Shown piece after piece: positions 16,754 through 28,760 of a stretch of DNA of 64,000 bases (positions within the stretch are counted from its first letter, which is position 1; each line of letters begins with the position of its first letter). This DNA comes from Acheta domesticus (Eukaryota > Arthropoda > Insecta > Orthoptera > Gryllidae). Position numbers and translations under genes: made by a program. The notes beneath the pieces are model-generated. The model searched no databases, was not told the origin of the DNA, and saw only the letters and a program-made list of their open reading frames with translations. The DNA lies in NCBI GenBank assembly GCA_031308135.1, contig JAHLJT010000631.1, positions 265,904,948 through 265,968,947 of the forward strand, in the 5' to 3' direction.

Positions 16754-17960
16754 TTTTTTTATTATTTTTGTTCAACATCGTTTTGAAGTAATGATGAATT
16801 CTTTGGAAAAGAGTTTGAGTGGAATATATTTCACAGTTTTCACGAATATTGGATTTTATTTGAGCTGATTTTCTTGAATTAATCTGGTACTAAAGTATCA
16901 CAATTATACCGGTATTTTTCGTATAAACTTTAATATCTCGGGAGGAAGCAGGCGTTGAATGTAAAAGGCATTGTTAAAGATACTTGTAAGACAGAATGAA
17001 CATTTTTATTCAATTAATTTAATTTCTCTCTAATTATTACTTCCTTTTCATTATCCACAATTGATTTTCAGTATGTTACAGTCGAGTGTATCATTTTGAG
17101 TTTTCTATTAAGTTGATTTGAAATATTTGGAAATTTAATGCCCTCTCTTTCCTGTGTGTTATATTTATGTTGGCACATACATGATAACGTAGTGGTTTTA
17201 CTGGATCAAGTGCTCCTAGATATTGCCCGAAGTCTTTTGTACCGCTAAGGAAACATTTGGAGGGTTGGTAATTGTCTACACAAGAGATTACCATGTTCCT
17301 GTTCCTATCTAAAATTCAATTTTTTGCTAACGTTTTGTGATACCCTCATTTTGCTAGATGTGAGAGAAGTTGAGATTTCTTTATTTTGGCGACAGAACTA
17401 TTATATTAATTCTGTGGCTCATTTATCAATACAATACATTTTCTATTATATGCAAGTGAACATTTCTCGTTATCGTATTTTGTCCACAATACTCGTTGGC
17501 ACCATTTATTGTGTGTTCAAATAGTGTTTGTAAATGAAGGGGAAGGTATTCCGGGCCTCAAGGAAAGTGCACATAAAATGTAATTCCTAATGTTATTTTA
17601 ATTTGGGGAATATGCTTTCGATCTGTATCTGGGCAAATTTGCTTTAGTTGTGAACCTTATCCCTTCTCTTTTGATAGAGATTTTTTTATTCATTAACAAT
17701 GATCTTGAAACTATAATTTCAGAAGATGCATTTTTGTTCCTTGGTAATATTTACAAACCATTTGCACAGACAAACAAGCTACAGGTTTAATGTGGTTGTA
17801 ATTTAAGAAAAGTGACTCAGCAGTCCACTTTTCATTCTTCTCAGCAATATTCCTGGGCATCGTAATATAAGGGCATATATTACTATCAAACTTGGACACA
17901 AACGATTAACTATACGTGATATATTTACATGTTTAAGAAATGTAATTTGATAATTCCAAT
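16754..17960. other. Intergenic DNA between Try2 and Try3, first half
   Basis: AT-rich with short stop-bounded frames only. Nothing recognisable outside the Try2 promoter module. Confidence 0.45.
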
Positions 17961-17962
17961 TG

Positions 17963-18040
17963 TTTTTACTTTCTCGCCTTACGAATACTTCGTAAGAAGA
18001 GAAAGTTATGTAATCGTGCGGCGGAAAACGGGGAATTTTT
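17963..18040 (+). repeat. Palindromic dispersed repeat, family P, copy 1
   Basis: CTTTCTC..TTACGAA and TTCGTAA..GAGAAAG form a short palindrome followed by GTTATGTAAT.GTGCGGCGGAAAA. Related sequence (TTACTTTC, palindrome, GAAAGTTATGTAATG-like, then GAAAAA.GGCC) occurs at 49848 and 53631. Non-coding; possibly the end of a MITE. Confidence 0.55.
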
Positions 18041-18639
18041 GAATTATGTATTCGGGTTCTAGGTTACAAACGTAACTCGTGCAAAAATGACAATTCGCAA
18101 ATTATCCTTTGAAATGTGAAAATAACTTCTACTGAAAAGTTCTCACGTGATTGCCAAGAGATTTGAGGCAAGGTGGGCTCATGAATGCCTTACATCAAAG
18201 CTAAGCGCCACGTTAGGCCGCGATGATCGTGATCAAAGGTGATATTACTAATCCCTGATCCTAAGTTTACTGGAGATAGCAGGCGCTGCTTCTAGAGCAA
18301 CTGAAGCGAGATTTACCAGAAAGGGTAGTATTAATTTCTCTAGAGTGACAGGATTCCTGGCCCATGAGAATGTCATTTAAACAGTTATCGTCATATCTGC
18401 TTAATTTTATTAAGTACGTGTGATTCTATACGAGGCAACATCGTCCACCAGCATATAATTATAAACTTCGGGGAACTACAAAAATGCTAGTTAAGGGTGT
18501 AATGTAAGAATAAAAAATTCGTTTAAATAAAAGTAATTCGCGATATAATGCTACAATGTATTTACGTCGGCATTTTGACGGAAGTACTCTATTTGTATCT
18601 GTCCAACTACCTGCGAAAACATTTGCACCTAAACCAAAT

Positions 18640-18800
18640 GTCGAAAGGGGTCACCAAATGCCTGGAGAACTCCGCGCATCTATGGCCACAGCATCTTCTC
18701 ATATCACTACCATTTTCTCTCGAAATCCAGAAAAGACCTACATGTGTAAACGAGAGTGGGTATGGTAAGCATAACTTTCAAAATATCTCGAAGTATTATT
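18640..18800 (+). repeat. Distal upstream block of Try3 shared with Try1
   Basis: The diverged counterpart of the 5031-5190 block, 450-600 bp before the Try3 ATG. Landmarks are CTCTCGAAATCCAGAAAAG and GTAAGCATAACTTTCAAAAT. Confidence 0.45.
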
Positions 18801-19063
18801 ACTACATATGAGCATATATTCACTGCTTGTTCTCTATCAAACCACCAAAAATCGAGAAAACTAGAATTATCATCCGTAAGACATGTAATGTTTTACAATA
18901 TTCTTTCCGTATTATAATTAAATATAATAAAAAATTCTTTCCATATTTTAGTATAGATATTTCTATAAAGAAATTCTTTGGATGAATTAGAAATACCTGA
19001 GATAAAATACATTGGTGGATAAATACCATAAAAGTTGATGATGAATAAAAATAATACAAAGCA

Positions 19064-19257
19064 TTAAGGTATTTCCGTTTTAATAAGCAGAAGCATAGCA
19101 ATCAGTAAAATCCCACCGATATCTGCCAATTCATATCATGATAACGAGGACTTGAAGACCGTACTCTCTCGGCAGGTCGCGTGACTTCATCCACTCCAGC
19201 CCACTATAAATGCACACTGTCAGGGCTGGCAGGTACGTTGTCCCAGAAGCCGTCAAC
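19064..19257 (+). promoter_or_regulatory. Try3 promoter: conserved module, GATA site, TATA box
   Basis: TATAAA at 19205-19210 is 53 bp before the ATG, and GATAA is at 19140-19144. The module is the most diverged of the three: the segment between the GATA site and the TATA box is altered (CATACCCACTCAGC in Try1 against GTACTCTCTCGGC here). Try3 expression may therefore differ. Confidence 0.7.
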
Positions 19258-22200
19258 ATGCTTAAACTCATCAGCTTCTTGTGCTTGGTAGCTGTCGCCT
19301 TGGGTGAGTGAGGGCTGAATGTTGGTGCCCAGGAGCACACAGATTATTCGAGACACAAACTCAAGTTTTAAAGGTTAACATATGCCTTGCACCCCCAAAT
19401 TCCTTAAATGTGAATTGTTCATTCCGTACAGCATGTACTTCCTTAATTATAAGGTGATAAAGCATTCATCGGTATAGAAATGAAACCGACCAAGACGAAA
19501 AGTGTTGAGATATTTAAAGTTCACATCGATTTTGCTATATTTGCCTACTACATATTTTTGCTAGATAGGTAATAAAATCTGCTTTATTTTAAACACACAT
19601 TGATTCTGAGAAACAAAATTCAGATCCAATTCTTGACTTGCCGGTGCCTTTTTCATTTTTCAGTTTCCGAATTAAAATAGGAAATGAGTTACTCAATAAT
19701 TCAGGAAATCTCTGTAAAAAGGGCCTTCATGAGACTTCAGTATTTAGAGATAATGAGGTTTTAATGCCTACTAATTTCACACGACACAATACTATTGATT
19801 CAAGATCATATAATTATTTGTAGATAAAATTCCAAGTATATGAAATATTTCATTGTATATTTCATACTTTTTATGTTGCCCCTTTTTATATAAACGATTT
19901 TTATTTTTATATTGCTCTTTACTGTATTATCAGGCTATGTTTTCTAAATGCTTTTTTGAACATAGATGGTCTCGTTTTCCTCCAATAACAGATAAAAAAA
20001 AACATCTTACAAAAAAGGTTTTATAAAAAATGTTTGAAGTAATAGAATTAATGTACACTAATATACAACTATTTTACTGTCTTTTGAAAATGTTAATAAA
20101 ATATTTCATTTGATTTGCTAATAACTAAATTGTTAAAAAACAATCTAAAATTAAGAAATAAAATAAAAGTTAAGTTGTCGTTTTTAACTATCTACATATT
20201 TGTTCGTTTTAATTGAATTGAAATGAATTGATACCTTATTTTACGTGGCGAGACTCAAGCTATGAGGTCTGCTCTTCCGTTTGACCACGCAAATTTCCCT
20301 ACACTCCTTTCATCAATTAGAGGAGAAAGAAGGTATTATCTCGGGCGACGATTTGAATTTAGCTCAGAGGCTTCATTTAGGCTTGAGGATCTTTTACATG
20401 CAGTAAATCTACTAACATGGGACAGCCGGCTTTACTTCCCCTCCCAAGGATGTGCGTGCGAAGGATTTTTTCGCTCTTAAAAATCTATGGTTTCAATCGG
20501 GTTTAAACCCGCGAACTTGTGTACAGCAGTCCGTTACGCTAACCGCTATGCCACCGCTATGCCACCGCCAACCGCACATTTTAATCACATCTGTGTTACG
20601 AGTGCATGTATATATTTCTCCATATGAGTCTAGAAAGAAGAACATCGTGATTCACTTTCCTAAGAGAATTCTTTGTGTAATATTATGTGGATTTCAACTG
20701 ACATTTTCTTAAAAAATCAATCTTTACAGAAATTGTAAACGATTAGGGTTTTCTCATATTTCCTTTGCCCCAATTCGAAGTATAAGTCAACTAAATATCT
20801 TGGTTTTTTTGTTTTCACCACATCGTTTAGAAATGTTTTTACTAAACATGTTTCTAATATGTACATCATCACTTGAACAGGCGTAGTACATTACGGCAAT
20901 TATAATTGTTGTCATCAGCAGCAAAGCAACTTAAACACATTGAAGACAATGTCCATTGTGCGAGGCGACATTTATATTGACATTGCTAATTCAAATTCAA
21001 AGAGATAGTACAAATCTTGCAGAGCTGTAAAGCAAATCATAGGAATACGAAAACATAATTTTCCTGAAACTGTTATGTGCAGGTGAACGCACTGTATACG
21101 TTGATCTTCACAATTTAGTACACCCACTCTCTAACTGAAACAATTTCATTAGTAAAAGAATAGGAAATTGGCAATTTCAGAAAATCGGTGACATCAAAAA
21201 TGGAATTTTATGAACTTTACTTATACACCGAGGATAAACTCATACATATTGTGTTTGTTCGTAATTTGGTAATGTGTTTGCACTAATTTTCTTGTTTCAG
21301 CGGGCACCACCCGTGAGGTGGCCCCCCGCCTGGACGGCCGCATCGTCGGAGGCAGCTCCACCTCCATCGCCAACTACCCCTACCAGGTAAGCACCTTTCT
21401 CAGCTTCTGTATACGTTGGATAATGTTCATTTCATTAATACAATTTAAAATCTCTCCAAATGATATCCGAAGTTTCATTTCTAGCAGTTCAATTTTGCGG
21501 TGATTTTATACAGAAAATTCAGATTTTATTGAACTCGTTATTGTTGTTTCTAGATCTCTCTGCAATACGGCGGCAGCCACATCTGCGGTGGCTCTATCAT
21601 CAGCTCTCAGTGGGTCCTGACTGCTGCTCACTGCATGGTCTAGTGAGTATTTCACCATACATATGGAAGCGTTGGGGGAATGATATGGAGTCAAAGAGCA
21701 AGTATAAACGTTTGTATTCTCTGTGCAGCTCCGCTTCTGGATACACTGTGCGCGCTGGCACTAGCACTCGCAACTCCGGAGGCACTGTCTACAGCGTGTC
21801 CAACATCATTAGCCACTCCAGCTACAACTCCCGCACCTATGACTACGACATCGCTGTCATCCGCGTAAGTTTTAATTTTTATACTGATGAATAAGCCATA
21901 CTCTGTAGCAGATTTTCGGAGGAAAATGTTATTTCGATGAGAAGAATTTCTCACAAATTGTAGATGACTTCATCTTTGTTTATACCAGTATTATAAACAA
22001 ATGAAATGAAGCTGTAATATGCAAGTGGAAATAAACACTGTTAGGTGCCGGTTTAGGCAATCGTAGTCCAGTCTTACAGTTCCCTTAGTGGGGCCCGGTC
22101 TTGCATAATTGTGTCTGAGACAGATATCAAGGAAACTTTTCAGCAGAAATGTCGATGGTAGATTGGGAGTAAATGACAAGAATCAGAAAACACATTAATT

Positions 22201-23477
22201 TTGAACGAATGCAATTGATTCACACCATTTTTTAAGAATATAATTGGGGCATGGAAAATTGCATTTATCATTTTTTTCACTACGGGTTCATCAATACATG
22301 AAACAATATTTGAAAAATTGACTAGGAAAGAGCATTTCAGTTCTTTATAAATAATCCTTTTCACTTTTCTGAACTTGGCAGACATCTGAAATCTTGTTTG
22401 GTCCCAAACACAGATAATAAATTTTCATCCAATTTGCAAAATCTGTCAAAGGTCTGAGGGCAATTTCCATAAAAGCTTAATAAATTCTTATATAAAAGAA
22501 TCTGTATTGATCTATACCATTTGATAATTTTATAGTCACTGAAAATCGGTGTGTACAGTTTCAATATCAACTACAAACGGTACAGCAAATTTTAAAAATT
22601 CCGACAGAAACATCGTCAAATCGTAGAAACGAGACTTCAGTTTTGGTTCGAATGAAAATGTTACTCTCACAGAGTGGGATAAATCACATGTGTGGCTGTT
22701 ATCGCTCTTCAGCTTCAGTCTCACTCATTTTACTGAGGAGTCTACACGAAGGTTTCCTATGCATCATCCAATCCACTGTGAAGGATCGGGGAACTACTTG
22801 CTCATTTTGTGGAGTTCCATCAGTTTCCATCAGTTTCCATCAGTTATTACGTGTCTACTGGTCTCTCGTCTTTCCGATGTTTTGCTTCGCCTAACTTTTG
22901 CCTCTATGTGCAGTTTAGTTTTCACCCGTACATTAAATACAGTATATTTCATGTAGAAAAAATATACTATTTTTATCATAATTTTGTGTTTTTATAGATC
23001 TCCGGCTCCTTCTCTCTGAGCTCCAACGTCAAGACCATCGGCCTCGCCACCTCTGCACCCGCCTCTGGCGCCTCCGCTGTCGTCACCGGCTGGGGCACCA
23101 CCACCGTAAGTGCAGCCCCACCACTTGCTCCTTCAGTTGGTGCTCTTGATCAGTTCGGTGGGCTAACGTGGGTCTGTTTGCAGGAGGGAGGCTCTGCTGC
23201 CAACACCCTGCAGTACGTGACCGTGCCCATCGTGCCCAACTCCGCCTGCAACTCCTACTATGGCTCTGGCTCCATCACCGCCCGCATGGTGTGCGCCGGC
23301 TACACCTCTGGTGGCCGCGACGCCTGCCAGGGTGACTCCGGCGGCCCCCTGGTGTCTGGTGGTGTGCAGGTGGGCGTCGTGTCCTGGGGCTACGGCTGCG
23401 CCCGCCCCAACTACCCCGGCGTCTACTCCAGCGTTGCCAACCTCCGCTCCTGGATCAGCTCTAACACCGGTGTCTAA
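19258..23477 (+). CDS. Trypsin-like serine protease Try3 (six exons, secreted zymogen)
   Basis: Exons are 19258-19303, 21301-21386, 21554-21642, 21729-21864, 22998-23105 and 23184-23477, giving 252 residues. Signal peptide, LDGR/IVGG activation site, catalytic His70, Asp114 and Ser207, pocket Asp201 and three cysteine pairs are intact. It differs from Try1 at about 13 positions, including a cluster at 99-102 (SVVR to NIIS) close to the catalytic Asp, plus S50G, T76A, V133I and S173P. Intron 1 is 1,997 bp, three to four times longer than in the paralogs, partly because of an antisense SINE. Intron 3 is nearly identical to Try1 and intron 2 to Try2, so the gene is a mosaic. Predicted role is digestive trypsin. 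Confidence 0.95.
20300..20585 (-). mobile_element. tRNA-derived SINE, family A, in Try3 intron 1
   Basis: On the minus strand the head reads TGGCATAGCGGTTAG (A box) and then CGCGGGTTTAAACCCG (B-box position), typical of tRNA-derived SINEs. A short direct duplication of TGGCATAGCGG sits at the 5' end. The body includes GGAGGGGAAGTAAAGCCGGC, CTGCATGTAAAAGATCCT and AATGAAGCCTCTG. Related pieces occur at 9437, 12985 and 38765. It is antisense to Try3 and does not disturb its splice sites. Confidence 0.65.
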
Positions 23478-23548
23478 GCCACTTGTTGTAGCTGCTTGTA
23501 TGGATCTGATTCTTTCTCTTTTACTGGTCATTTCTTTCATCAAAACTT

Positions 23549-23554
23549 AATAAA
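23549..23554 (+). terminator. Polyadenylation signal of Try3
   Basis: AATAAA lies 72 bp after the stop codon. Beyond it the flank no longer resembles Try1 or Try2. Confidence 0.8.
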
Positions 23555-23579
23555 TGAAGTGTATATAGAAATCTATGCA

Positions 23580-24370
23580 TTTTTAGTTGTTTTATTCCCA
23601 GCGTATTCTGTAGATTCTTATTTACTCGCGCGATAATTTGTTTCGAAAAGTTTCTCGCGGCATACATTTTTCATCAACGTCTATGTGAAAGGAAAGTAAG
23701 TTATTTACAGGTTCAAAAATTATTAATTTATTATGTAAATTTAACCAATGTATTATATTGTTTGAGTAAATATCATAGACCTTTCTAGGTGAATTGTGAT
23801 AACGAGAAGAATGTTGTGTCAAATAACTTTAGTATCGAATATTTCATCTGCAAAATGTTCGTCGTGCAATTGCTGTTAGATCTTACTCCAGTAAAGATTT
23901 ATCATTTTTGTATTATTCCAAAAACAAAACGCGATAAGTTAGTGGAAATCAACAGTTTAAAAAATACTCTGATGATGATGGTGAAGAAAAGAAAGGATAA
24001 CTTACGCAATATCTCCTTTTCACATTCACACACACTCGCGCAGCCAAGAAGCCAAGTGCGCGTTTAAACGGAAAAGAATCTTATTACAAGGGAGATACAT
24101 CTGAACGCCTTTCAGGAGTTTAGGTGAAATATTATAAATCGCGAAGATGTTCCTCGGCACCAACGGTGATAGGAATTTAATAGCCGTTCATAGTGCGTCA
24201 GCACCAGTATGTAAGAATTAACATCAAACTGATATACATTTCTAATTTATATTTCTAATTCGGTATATTTATATCAGGCGAAAATTTTAGCATTTTTTTG
24301 AATAATCGTAACTAGAAATGTGCACGGATAATCTGTTAGTGGTGATGCCGTGCATAGTACACTCTCACTC
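23580..24370. other. Intergenic DNA after Try3, nothing recognised
   Basis: AT-rich with short frames only. The Penelope-like remnant that follows Try1 and Try2 is absent here. Confidence 0.45.
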
Positions 24371-24379
24371 ATGCTTCAA

Positions 24380-24380
<1 letters not shown>

Positions 24381-24427
<47 letters not shown>

Positions 24428-24605
24428 ATCTCTCTTCTTTACCTTTCTTTTTTCTATTTCTATCTCTTTCTCTTTTCTTTCTCTCTCTATCCCTTTTTTC
24501 TCATCTCTCTTCTTTATCTTTCTTTTTTCTATTTCTATCTCTTTTTCTTTTCTTTCTCTCTCTCTGTCTGTCTCTGTCTTTCTCTCTTCACACACACACA
24601 CACAG
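24381..24605. repeat. Pyrimidine tract with 75-bp tandem unit and (CA)n
   Basis: A (CT)n run is followed by two units of 75 bp (24425-24499 and 24500-24573) of pure C/T, differing at a few positions, then (CA)n. Long frames across it are artefacts. Confidence 0.85.
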
Positions 24606-24659
24606 ACAAAGTAGCTCCACTTTTCGGTTGCTGATAGGTTGAGGGGCTGCCCAATCTCT

Positions 24660-24962
24660 CCGTAAGCGAAGCTCACGAGCGCCCTCTGCGAGTTGTGTCC
24701 GCCGCCGCTGGGGGGCGTCGCGACGCCTTTGCGTTTCCCAGCGCCCCCCCCCCACCTCAACGGAGAGGTCAGGAGGCCGGGAGCGGTGCGCTCCTGCTGA
24801 GAGCTCAGACGCGGTGTCAATGGTTGGGGCAGATTGGAGCCACGCAGACAGGAGGGGGTCCAACTCCATGTCAACGCGCGAAACACATTCTTAGAGGCTG
24901 ATGCCGTTCACCAAGATAGACGGAACGATCATTGTGGAATTGTAAAATTCACTCAATTAATT
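24660..24962 (+). repeat. GC-rich interspersed repeat, family G, copy 2
   Basis: The counterpart of 11912-12262, with the same head (GAAGCTCAC.AGCGCCCTCTGCG), a GTCGCGACGCCTTT core and a GGAATTGTAAAATT tail. It again follows a CT/CA microsatellite. Confidence 0.55.
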
Positions 24963-25059
24963 CGCCTTTTTTAACATATATCTAAATTACAATATTTTAC
25001 AAATTTTCATATCGTTGAAATTGTAGAAAATGTTTGTAACAAATATTTCTTCTTCTTCT

Positions 25060-25077
25060 TAATAATAATAATAATAC

Positions 25078-25123
<46 letters not shown>
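25060..25123. repeat. (AAT/ATT)n microsatellite, left border of LINE copy 1
   Basis: A pure trinucleotide run bordering the 3' end of the minus-strand LINE remnant. Confidence 0.95.
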
Positions 25124-25124
<1 letters not shown>

Positions 25125-25829
25125 TATATCACGACTAAAGATGTTATATGTCGGCTGAATATAAAATCTACTCCAGGTTGAAACCAGCTACCTTAGGAGT
25201 AGATCGAGGGACTGTCGGTGCCTCTACAATACTTTGCGCAAAATGTGGGCTGTTCCAAATAAAGCGATTTCTTGCACTTCCGAGTCTTTTGGATTACCTG
25301 GGAGTTTAGATAAGTTCTTACTCAAATTTTGCGGAACAAATCCCAGAGCTCCAATAACTATCGGGACGACCTGTGCTTTTACGCCCCACATTCGGCTGAT
25401 CTCAATTTCCAAACTCTTGTATTTAAGACGTTTCTCTGTCTCCTTGGTAACGACGTTTTGATCGCAAGGTACAGCAACATCGATAAGTAAACACGATTTT
25501 TTCGCCAAATCCCGGATAACTATATCCGGTTTGTTTGCCGCAATTGTGCGATCAGTTTGAATTTGTTGTTCGCACAATATCGTTCACAATCCAACAGACG
25601 TCACCGGTTTCGGTGAGTGTTCGTACCACTTGGGGCATGTGTACGGAACTTCGAGGGCGGTACAGATCTGCCAGTGGAGGTAACTACACACCCTGTCGTG
25701 TCTTTTCAAGTATTCGGTCTTTGCTAGGATTGGACAAGCTGAGACAATGTGATCAATGGTTTCTACGTGTTCCTGACAAATGCGTTATTTATCATCTTGA
25801 GAAATTTTGAGAACCGCTTTATCATAATG

Positions 25830-25830
<1 letters not shown>
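25124..25830 (-). pseudogene. LINE 3' end with zinc-finger and restriction-like endonuclease domain (R4/Dong-like)
   Basis: The minus strand from about 25806 to 25224 reads a zinc-knuckle-like segment (CQEHVETIDHIVSACPILA), then after a linker NKPDIVIRD, LLIDVAVPCD and KRLKYKSLEIEI. This is the order of the C-terminal CCHC finger and the PD..D..K restriction-like endonuclease of R2/R4-group non-LTR retrotransposons. An in-frame stop (25584-25586) and a second stop upstream show it is dead. The 3' UTR runs to 25124 and ends in a (TTA)n array, as does the 5' side. Dong elements are known to target TAA repeats, so that clade is my best guess. Confidence 0.7.
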
Positions 25831-25879
<49 letters not shown>

Positions 25880-25880
25880 T
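25831..25880. repeat. (TTA)n microsatellite between LINE copies
   Basis: A pure TTA run separating the two LINE 3' ends. Confidence 0.95.
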
Positions 25881-26257
25881 TTCCACTACATCACGACTAA
25901 AGACGTTATGAGTCGGCTGAATATAAAATCTACTCCAGGTTGCAACCAGCTACCTAAGGAGCAGATCTAGGGACTGTTGGTGCCCCTACAATACTTTGCG
26001 CAAAATGTGGGCTGTTTTCTGTGCCTCCGTTTTCCGCTATTGCATAGTAAAAGTACCACATCACCTCCTTCAATTCTTTTCGGTTCCATCTCTGGCGATG
26101 GCTTTGAGCTACTGCCAGCTCTGGGTCCCTGGAATGGCGGGTTTCGTGGGATGGCCAGACGTCGACAAGGTGACATTAATTAGCTCGGTTCTGAGCAGGT
26201 ATGGGACATTGGTAGAAAAAGGCACGTTAAGATTCATTACATTTCTTGTTCTATCCA
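25881..26257 (-). mobile_element. Second LINE 3' end, same family, rearranged
   Basis: The 3' UTR at 25881-26013 is nearly identical to 25124-25256 of copy 1 (TCACGACTAAAGA.GTTAT, CTACTCCAGGTTG, CTTTGCGCAAAATGTGGGC). Beyond that point the sequence is unrelated to copy 1, so this copy is internally deleted or comes from a variant subfamily. It is bounded on the right by a third TTA/ATT run at 26258-26290. Confidence 0.7.
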
Positions 26258-26299
26258 TTATTATTATTATTATTACTATTATTATTACTAAAATTGAAA

Positions 26300-27980
26300 T
26301 GGAATTAATTGAAAAGCGACTGTAGTTCTGTAGTCGAAATTCTTCTGTAGAACGAATATATTTTCTTTGTCATCATGTAACTCATTTTCCAATAGAATAG
26401 GAAATACATTTCGTTAATAGTGATTTTCGAATTGTTCGAGTACCAAAGCCATAAATCGACTAAGCAATGTTAGTCCTGTTGTTTCTGTGTGTTCCTATGT
26501 GTTTATTAGTGAATTCGCAACTGCCTTCATTAATCCTTCAGATCTTTCCATGTCTTAGGATGATCGACATTTTCGCTGACCAGCTAGCTGTAAATATAAT
26601 CATTTGACGAGTTTTATTTAATGGAGGTATGTGTATGTGGAAGTTTACAAAACAACTGTAATTCATTCGAAATTATGACCGTTATGTCTGTATTCAGGGT
26701 ATCATGTGATGTTACGACGTAATAATTTTGATATTTCCGACTGCGGAATGATTACCATGGCCGTAAACACGCCTTGTGCTTCCTGTGTCTGCGTAAACGG
26801 TAGTAATTATAAATATATTACAGAGCTTGGAATCATTACAGTTCAATTCCGGAGAAACTAGTTAATAATTCAGTTCTCCAACTCTTGTCTAAACACAACA
26901 AATTTTGCTAATTTAACATGGTTATTATTTTATCAGTTCATTGGTCAGAAAGGTAAAACAAGATAAGTTTGTGGAATTAAAGCTGTGTGTTCAATGAAAC
27001 AGTATAAGAGAATAAGGATTTAAAAATGAATTAGGATTTCTCCATTATTTTTGAATTTTAATGCAATGTGTCATATTGTGCTTCTTGTAATTACTGAACA
27101 AATTATTTCATTTGATTAAAATAATCTAATGAACTATTAAACAGATTTACATCGAATTCATTGGGAAAAGGTATTCTTTCAGTAATTTTAGAAGCATCAG
27201 CAGAAATCCTTTAGAAATTATAATTCAATTTCTTGTTTGTTCTAGTTTATAGTATTATAAAAATAATGTAAGTTTTCATTTCCTAGAAAGAAACCCGAAT
27301 AATCTTAGTACAATATTTAGTATTAATTTTATTTACCAAAAGACAAGCCGTCACATCAATCTGGAGTTTATTTCTTGGCAAACTTAAATGATCGGAGCTG
27401 AAACTTTTTCTAGGTCTTCATTTTTTAAAACAAACGCTCCTGATTCTGAACGACTTCTTTAATTAGTGAAATTAGATATTGTGACTGTGCCGCTACTTAA
27501 AGTTCAGTGCAAACTCGAATATACTAATTACTTTTAGAGTGAGAGTTAAGCTTCACTCACCACCACAGTGATTTAATTCACGAAATTTCTTACCATTTTT
27601 TCAGTATAAATAAATGGGCCTGTATATTTTACTGCTAATACAGGAAATACATTGTAAGTAGTTTTCCTCAAAACGCACATCTGTTCTAATGTAAACTGTT
27701 TCACTTTTGTCTGAAATCATTTGTGAATTTTCAAATTAGCCTTACGCCTGCTAAAAATTGTGTTTCCGTGTTTCTAAATGTGCTATATTACAATGTGTCA
27801 TATCTGTCTCATTGCAGTCTTACATTGTTGCCCAAATTTATTCTTTCTACGGCAGTTACACATGAGTATGATTTATAGATTACCTTTTATTTGTATTATT
27901 AGGCAAAGAAAATTTGCCTTTCTGATCAGGTCTCACGGCCTTTTTTTTAATCTCATTGCAAATAGTTTCTATTCTTGCGC
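26300..27980. other. AT-rich intergenic DNA, nothing recognised
   Basis: No supported coding block, hairpin or repeat found. Confidence 0.45.
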
Positions 27981-28179
27981 CTTTTCTATCTTTTCAGAAT
28001 GAAGTACGAAGGTAAGTCAATACGAATCTGCAATTTTACTTGTCTTTATATTGGCTGTAGAGCTTTGTGTGCTCGACAGCGGCTGGATGGCACCGTGATC
28101 TTCACCTGTGAAAAGTTTCAGCGTTATGAGTTCAGTCCACTTGCGCTGTCGCGACGTTAAAATGAACCCTTTCTGTTTG

Positions 28180-28760
28180 CACCAAAAAAGAATAGCATTC
28201 CAAAATCCGTTTATGAGGTCTGTAGGTGTCCCAGGAGCGGAAATTGACAGAAGACTTTCTGCACAATGCAGAGAAAATGTTTTGCACAGTGAAGGGTTGA
28301 CCAGTTGATTGAACAATTCAAAACTGGTCGAACGTGCATGAGAAACGAACCAACTACAGCCGCAACTGATGTTAATGTTGAACAAGCGCGTGCCCTGATC
28401 CTGAATAACCGACAAGTGAAATCATGCATTATAGGCTTAACTTTCACAAAGTCTGTGCGAAATAGTTGCCAAAACAACTCAATGAAGAGTATAAGCGCAA
28501 TCGTGTGAGAATCGTGTGTTGGGGCCTCGGCGTTCACATCAGGATTACCATCTGTTTAGTCCACTCAAAATGTATTAATAGGCCGTCGATTAAGCTCTGA
28601 TGAACAGGAGAAGAAAGTGGTCATATAAACAACCAAAATATTTTAAGAAGGTATTTGAAAGCTTGTGCATTGAACAGCAAGGTGACTATGTTGAACATAA
28701 TGACAATAAAAGTTTGAAATCTTGCTGTAGGAAAAAAATTACAAGTACTTGTTGATCTAC
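28180..28760 (+). pseudogene. Decayed mariner-like transposase
   Basis: Plus-strand frames carry, in order, VPGAEIDRRLSAQ, QLIEQFKTGRTCMRNEP, EQARALILNNRQV, DYHLFSPL..GRRLSSDEQ and SLCIEQQGDYVE. These match the mariner N-terminal helix-turn-helix region (FK.GRTS...EP; V..LV..NRR), the late HLF..L....F.SDEEV motif and the C-terminal C.E..GDYVE signature. The pieces lie in different frames with stops and the central catalytic part is largely missing, so it is an internally deleted fossil. Terminal repeats were not identified. Confidence 0.75.

Noticed and set aside
21460..21894. 144-residue frame joining Try3 exons 3 and 4
   Set aside because: It reads through intron 3 and into introns 2 and 4. 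The splice sites and homology define separate exons.
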